A DNA stretch of 64,000 nucleotides from contig NC_088307.1 of assembly GCF_032854445.1 (NCBI RefSeq), forward strand, positions 2,916,001 to 2,980,000, given 5' to 3'. Origin of the DNA: Liolophura sinensis. Its lineage: Eukaryota; Mollusca; Polyplacophora; Chitonida; Chitonidae. Of the stretch, positions 58,901-64,000 are shown in pieces. Every line of letters starts with the position of its first letter. Position 1 is the first letter of the stretch. The notes under the pieces are model-generated. The model saw only the letters and a list, made by a program, of their open reading frames with translations. It searched no databases and was not told the DNA's origin. Both the position numbers and the translations under genes were made by a program.

Positions 58901-61020
58901 AGCGATATTGTGATGATGATTATTCGATTAGTGGTTTTAACACTGTACACTGCATTTCACTACCATACCAGGCAGTCAGGATTCGGGGTCTTGTGGTTGG
59001 AGGAAGCCAGTCCTCAAGGTTACTATTTTACCTGTCCTATCTCTAGATGAACTGATCTGTCAGAGCCTATGGGGAAATAAGTACTAATTTGTTGAATTCC
59101 TCTTTTTCCTGATTCCATTCCAACTGTGAAGTCATTAGTGATGAGTTTATTACTGGAACATTCACAACTGAAGCATCATGATTGGCTGTGGTCAGAACTC
59201 ATCCTGGACTGAGGGACTATGTCAAGTGGTTATGTGTACTTCACAGGTTTGCACAGGTGGGACCATGTGTAAGACAGCAGAAGTCACACAGGAATTGTCG
59301 CTCAGGTGTATGAACTTATCTTGCCACGTTCCTATTCTGCAGGTGACACTGCACGGATTGTCGAGGCCGCTGTGTTACACACGGCATATCGTCACACAGC
59401 TTTGCCATCAAAGTACCGTTCTCAATCAATTTTCACAGCAAAGGTCACACCTTTCATGTCCTTGATGTGTTTACTCGCTTCGTTAGTGCTCAATGACCAA
59501 TGCTCCTGCTTAGATGTGATTCCCTCAGCAGTCTCGAACAGAATTGGATTTCAGGGAAAATATGTTTATAGAAGTAATAAGGAATAGAGCCTGAAGTAAT
59601 AAGGGATAGAGCCTGGAACTGGTTATGAGGACAGATAATATAGATGTACCTGCCTGGCAGTCCATCACTGGTATGGCAGGCAGCACCAGTACATATGGCC
59701 ACTGGATCTCAAAACGATCTTAGACTTAGGTTACAACTTCAATAATTAAACTTGGAATGTATCTTTCTGTTATTTTAGCAGAAATCCGTTACTTACAGTA
59801 ACTTTCAGTACAGTAACTTACCCCAGAATTTACATTTTTAAGCAAATATTTTGACCTTGTCACATAAACAAGAACGAACAATTTTAAAGTGCTTTGAAAT
59901 TTTGAGTTACATGTACATTGTACGTCTAACATCTGTATCTGTACTTGAAATGCTGTAAAACTGTACTATTCAAAAAAGGAACAGGATGTCTCAATTATTG
60001 ACGATACATCTAATAATTCCTTGAAAATATGATTGTATAACTGTGCAGCAATACGGCTTATGAATACTGTTCGACTGTTTATGTTTAAAATGTCATATAT
60101 TCAAATTTCATGACTCAGTCTTGGTGCAGTACAGATCTGACCTTATGGCAATACAGCATATTTTCAAACTGAGGCTTAAAACTTTGAAACGTTCAAATGG
60201 TATAAGGCAGAGGCAAAGTTTGGCAAGCCCTGGATTCTATTCTGTATAAATGAAGCGTATAATGCATCTGAGTTGTGCAACACTAACAAGAAACCTCAGT
60301 TAGTTATTACTCTGCCTCACTGAAAAAAGCAAGGTTTTCACTTCAACAAATTCTACTAATGGAATCCCACAAAACTAAAATTTATTTTTTAATCGGCATT
60401 TCCTTGAACCAGAGAGCTTAATTTGAAATTCAAGTCACACCGCTTTGGGATTTAGATTTGAAAATATTTGAAATGGAGAGTTTTTTGCAACAGCTTTGAC
60501 GAAATAATGAATTGTATCAACAGTTTGACATTTGCACAGCTTTGTACTGAACAGGATCAGAAAATTGAGTATTCAGCACTGGAACAAAAAATGGCAAGAA
60601 TCGATCATAGCTGCTTGGAAAGTTAAGGATTCTAACTCCTCAAAAAGTTTGGGGTTTTTTTGTGTTTGAAAGGGTTTTAATGTTTAATATGGCAATTTGG
60701 TGTATTGGAATTTATTGATGACGACAACAAAGCTTTTCAATTGCAGGAATTTATCCCTTCGCAACATGCAATGAATCTACTCGATATCATGTTTTTACCA
60801 TTGACAAGTTCTGTTGACTTTTGGCCCAAACGTCAAAACTTTAAACACAGGAAACGTGAAAACAGGAAATCTGCTTTTCCTGCACATGCAATGTGCCCAT
60901 GCTTAGATCACTTTATGGTGGTTAGTCCCTACAATTAATGTCAGGCTAAACAAATTTAATTTTGGAACTTCGCATGTTGTCTAACAATCACGCATGTGAA
61001 TAAGAACAAGCATTTGGGGC
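55905..61020. other. NOS1AP intron, mostly unique sequence
   Basis: No exon recognised on the minus strand. 56220-57450 is poor in simple repeats and has many open frames on the plus strand without any family match. A possible half of the TTAA element lies near 57812-57850 (GGGATACAAAATCAATGCTG ATTGGCT). Confidence 0.45.
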
Positions 61021-61028
61021 TAAACTTT

Positions 61029-61402
61029 CCACAAAAATATCACAACACTCACTGCAAAAATATCACAACACTCACTGCAAAAATATCACAACACTTACTG
61101 CAAAAATATCACAACACTTACTGCAAAAATATCACAACACTTACTGCAAAAATATCACAACACTCACTGCAAAAATATCACAACACTTACTGCAAAAATA
61201 TCACAACACTTACTGCAAAAATATGACAACACTCACTGCAAAAACATCACAACACTTACTGCAAAAATATCACAACACTCACTGCAAAAATATGACAACA
61301 CTTACTGCAAAAATATCACAACACTTACTGCAAAAATATCACAACACTTACTGTAAAAATATCACAACACTCACTGCAAAAATATCACAACTCTCACTGC
61401 AA
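61029..61402. repeat. 23-bp minisatellite in NOS1AP intron, about 16 copies
   Basis: Unit AAAAATATCACAACACTTACTGC with TTAC/TCAC and ATATC/ATATG variants. Highly homogeneous. Confidence 0.97.
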
Positions 61403-61965
61403 TCTACCCTAAATGATCTAAAATTCGACCATAAAAGAGTATTTTTAGAGGCAAATAAATGTCGTAAGATATTACTTCTGGCGCTAAATTGAAATTTTGC
61501 TAGTAGGATATCACCCTAACTTCCAAACATCTCTGAAAGCACCTTTCTAAAATCAACAAATCTCCCAGACTCAGGAAAAATGAGCAACTAAATCATGGAC
61601 AGGATCTTAAGTCATCTGGGGTAAGCAAAAGTTTAAATGATCTTAAATACTTGCTTTGAGATCCTAAGGCAATACTAGCGGCCACTCGAATGAACACTGT
61701 GCACATTATCACTTCATATTTACAATTATCACAATTCTTTTTTGTTAGCATGCGCACTGTAATGTCCAGATAATCAGTGAAGAAAAGCAATGCAGAAAAT
61801 TATTGCATCCAGTTTTGAATTAATACTTACTCAATATCACGTATAACCCTGTCATGCTGAATGTAACCAAAGAGAACTACACGTATACCGTAATGACAGA
61901 ACAGCACAACAACACATCCTGTGAGGATCATATTGTAGCACAGCTATAGTCCAGACCTTTCTTAC

Positions 61966-62058
61966 CTTTTTCTTTTTCCTCATCACGACCTTGACCCCGT
62001 CCACTGACACAGTCAAGGTCACCTTCTTCTTTTTGATGGCCTTGGCCTTGAATTCATA
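61966..62058 (-). CDS. NOS1AP: NOS1AP exon: PTB domain, basic KKKK segment
   Basis: A 93-nt exon of 31 codons, phase 0 at both ends. The acceptor is TTTCAG just above 62058 and the donor is AAG|GTAAGA just below 61966. It reads [12 protein letters not shown], then VSVDGVKVV, then RKKKK, matching the early PTB strands of vertebrate NOS1AP (the human protein has YEFKAK and VSVDGVKV at this place). It is the first coding exon seen in the window. Upstream exons carrying the start codon and the first PTB strand are not visible in the 1.9 kb to the right and must lie beyond the window edge. Confidence 0.93.
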
Positions 62059-62614
62059 CTGAAACATGGAACAGGATTGTTTAATGAGACAATGTATCCA
62101 GCTGTGTTTGCTCTGTACAACTCCTATTAAAGACATGAATTATGATCATCTACCCCTTGAATCACAAAGCCATCTTACATGTAAGTCAAAATTTCAAATC
62201 ACTTTAAAACTGTTATTTCTTCTGTAACAAGGCCAAAATATTGCTTGACAATGTATATTCTGGGTAAGTTATTGTAAAACAAATTTCAGCTAAAATAACT
62301 GATTGGTCGAAATGCATGACCTTTGCTGAGGGAGTAAAAGAGAAGGACAGTATGAAATATGCCGTTTTTTTTTTTTTTTCTTACACATTTTCTTCAATAT
62401 TGGGGTACAATAGACTTTAACACCTCTTCAAATCCCTCGAACACTGGGCATTTTGGGAACGTGGCTCGGTACAAAACAAGGTTCAGTGGTATGAGGTTAC
62501 AAAACAAAAACCCTTAAACATTCACTAGCTTATCCATCTTGGACATTTCGATTGTTTGTGAGGAGGAGTGCTAAAAGTGGAATGACACGGCTGACAGACC
62601 TTCGAGTGTATTAT

Positions 62615-62702
62615 TTAATTATTTATCTTATGCTGTACTCAAGAATATTTCACTTATATAACAGCGGTAAGCACTATGGTGGGAGGAAACCCGGCAGTGT
62701 CC
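62615..62702 (-). mobile_element. SINE 3' fragment
   Basis: CTTATGCTGTACTCAAGAAT, ATTTCACTTATATAACAGCG, GCACTATGGTGGGAGGAAAC. Confidence 0.8.
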
Positions 62703-62709
62703 TTAAGCT

Positions 62710-64000
62710 GTTCAGTACGTCCACGTTTCCTGCGCCAGCTACATGACATTAGAATACTAGAATGATCCCTTCACGGCAACGTGCAGAATATCTTGAGAAA
62801 GCAAGGTCAACATACATTTATTCTCGATACCATCTTGCACAGCCACAGATATCAGACATGCAGAGATTGATTGGCCATTCTTTTTTCAATTTATGTAGAC
62901 ATAATTAGAACACCAAAATTATCTCAAAACAAAACCTACATGTGGCTACAATCTGTTACTCTCAAAACCTACATAAAAAACAAAAATGATGGATCTAGGT
63001 TCACACCACTTTAAACAGCCAGAATTACTTTTTTTCATTGCATCACAGTTTTTTTCCACGTCAAACTGATAATAAATTACATCCCTTTATCAGGCTCACT
63101 TTTTCCTATTCTTGGAGAAGCACAAATCCTATATGATGGGTGCGTATCTGTTAAAATCAATTTATCATCTATGGGTGTGTTTGCAGAGCAGAACAGCTCA
63201 GCTTGTAATCCGCATGAGAGAACAGCCATTTTATTGGCCTGAGTTTTATCAATCATCGTCTACTTCAGAATGTCTTTTTTTTTCGCCTCTCCCCGTCTCC
63301 TATTATTTTTAGTCTCTCGAGCCCATTTGAGAAGTCTATGGAATAGATTAGTACATTGGCCATTACTGCTTGCCAAATCTCGGAGCAACCTTGGGCTCCG
63401 CTAAAGTCAGACTCATTTGAAAGCCAAATTTATCTCCGAGGATTTTTTTCCCCCTGCTGACATAGCAGACGGAGCTTCAGGGCTTCTGACTCGAGCAATT
63501 CATGTCCCCAATCAACCATAGAAATGAAGAGCTTGGGGAACGCGACATCACATTTCACAATGACTCAATTCAATGCACAGGACTACTTCTAAAGAATTTG
63601 CCTGTCTGGCTTGTCGAAGTAGCACACTTGTGGTCATTTTTCACTCTTATTCTTTCACCCAGACTTCAAGCCGTAAGAGTTCTTCAACAGGAAATTGCAG
63701 AGTGGGCATTCAAAGAGCGAGGGGGGAAAAACTCAAAATACCCTCCATTACGATAATTCTCGGTGCAAATTATTGACTTTTGCATTTTTTCTCACCCTCA
63801 CTGATCAGTTTGGAATGATCTGGGATTAGCCTTTTCTGGGGGAATCCCCAAGTTGATCGCTACTTTACTTGTTTAAGTCTCGTACAAGTTCTTTTACATT
63901 ATCACAGATACATACAGGAAGGAATGAGGTAGATGACAATGGGGGAAAAGAGAGTAAAGAAAAATTTCGGATTTATACCCTAGGGAAATTAACGCAAGCT
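62710..64000. other. Intronic or upstream region of NOS1AP, no exon found
   Basis: Searched on the minus strand for the missing N-terminal PTB exon (motifs like GSLDVPRP or AAMRRIR) and not found. 63340-63780 is free of simple repeats and looks like unique, possibly conserved sequence. Confidence 0.45.

Larger units (their letters stand above)
29140..62058 (-). other. NOS1AP: NOS1AP (CAPON) gene, 5'-truncated by window edge, 8 coding exons visible
   Basis: Minus-strand gene of at least 33 kb. Joined exons give a phosphotyrosine-binding (PTB) domain, a polar linker, a Gln-rich coiled coil and a long disordered tail, the layout of NOS1AP. In vertebrates this adaptor binds the PDZ domain of neuronal NO synthase through its C-terminus and Dexras1 or Scribble through the PTB domain; that role is carried over by homology. 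Exon phases join: AAG|AAG, AG|A (Arg), AAG|AAT, A|GT (Ser), CG|G (Arg), CAG|GCA, CAG|ATC. The last is the join into the terminal exon. The start codon and roughly the first 60 residues of the human protein are absent; I found no match to them in 62.06-64 kb. Introns are rich in minisatellites and SINEs. Confidence 0.93.

Noticed and set aside
62059-64000. Missing N-terminal NOS1AP exon
   Set aside because: I searched the minus strand for sequence encoding the first PTB strand and found none; it must be outside the window.

Overview
This window is eukaryotic: no operons, no ribosome-binding sites, AT-rich intergenic and intronic DNA, many interspersed short repeats, and one intron-rich gene. 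A tRNA-headed SINE family occurs about 17 times. Its 3' end reads roughly CTTGAGTACGGCGTAAAAC followed by CAATCAAATAAATAAA. A second short element contains TCATATGACGACGAGGAGTC. Such repeats are characteristic of lophotrochozoan invertebrates. I infer a marine mollusc or close relative (brachiopod not excluded) and cannot name the species.

The only gene I can support is on the minus strand, about 29.1-62.1 kb. It is the orthologue of NOS1AP/CAPON, the PTB-domain adaptor of neuronal nitric oxide synthase. Eight coding exons were found by translating the minus strand, placing GT/AG junctions and checking that phases join. In transcript order these are: three PTB exons (61966-62058, 55461-55519, 53898-54006), the end of the PTB domain plus linker (38731-38875), a linker exon (35085-35223), two coiled-coil exons (33063-33270, 31229-31369) and a large terminal exon (29140-30216). 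The start codon and first part of the PTB domain lie beyond the right edge. The terminal exon cannot be read in one frame: it contains a 35-bp tandem duplication and needs several one-base frame changes at short homopolymers.

The left 29 kb has no gene I can recognise. It holds a 37-bp minisatellite (about 1.29-2.62 kb), a 20-bp array of 30 units without a single indel (9441-10040), a 56-bp array near 14 kb, a 4.9-kb satellite of 112-bp units (about 21.2-26.1 kb) with an internal higher-order duplication, and dispersed SINEs and other repeat families.

The NOS1AP introns are loaded with minisatellites (units of 20, 21, 23, 25, 31, about 32, 40/53, 53, 53 and 74 bp). Four arrangements stand out. 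(1) The 74-bp array at 54.63-55.46 kb is a tandem amplification of the 3' end of the 59-nt PTB exon with its splice donor, giving about 11 decoy donor sites downstream of the real one; a smaller case sits at the next exon. (2) A near-perfect 134-bp inverted repeat encloses the minisatellite at 47.4-48.4 kb. (3) A TA-flanked element with terminal inverted repeats (51463-52919) carries a 53-bp minisatellite whose unit resembles its own subterminal sequence. (4) A 194-bp TTAA-bounded MITE-like element lies at 49950-50143.
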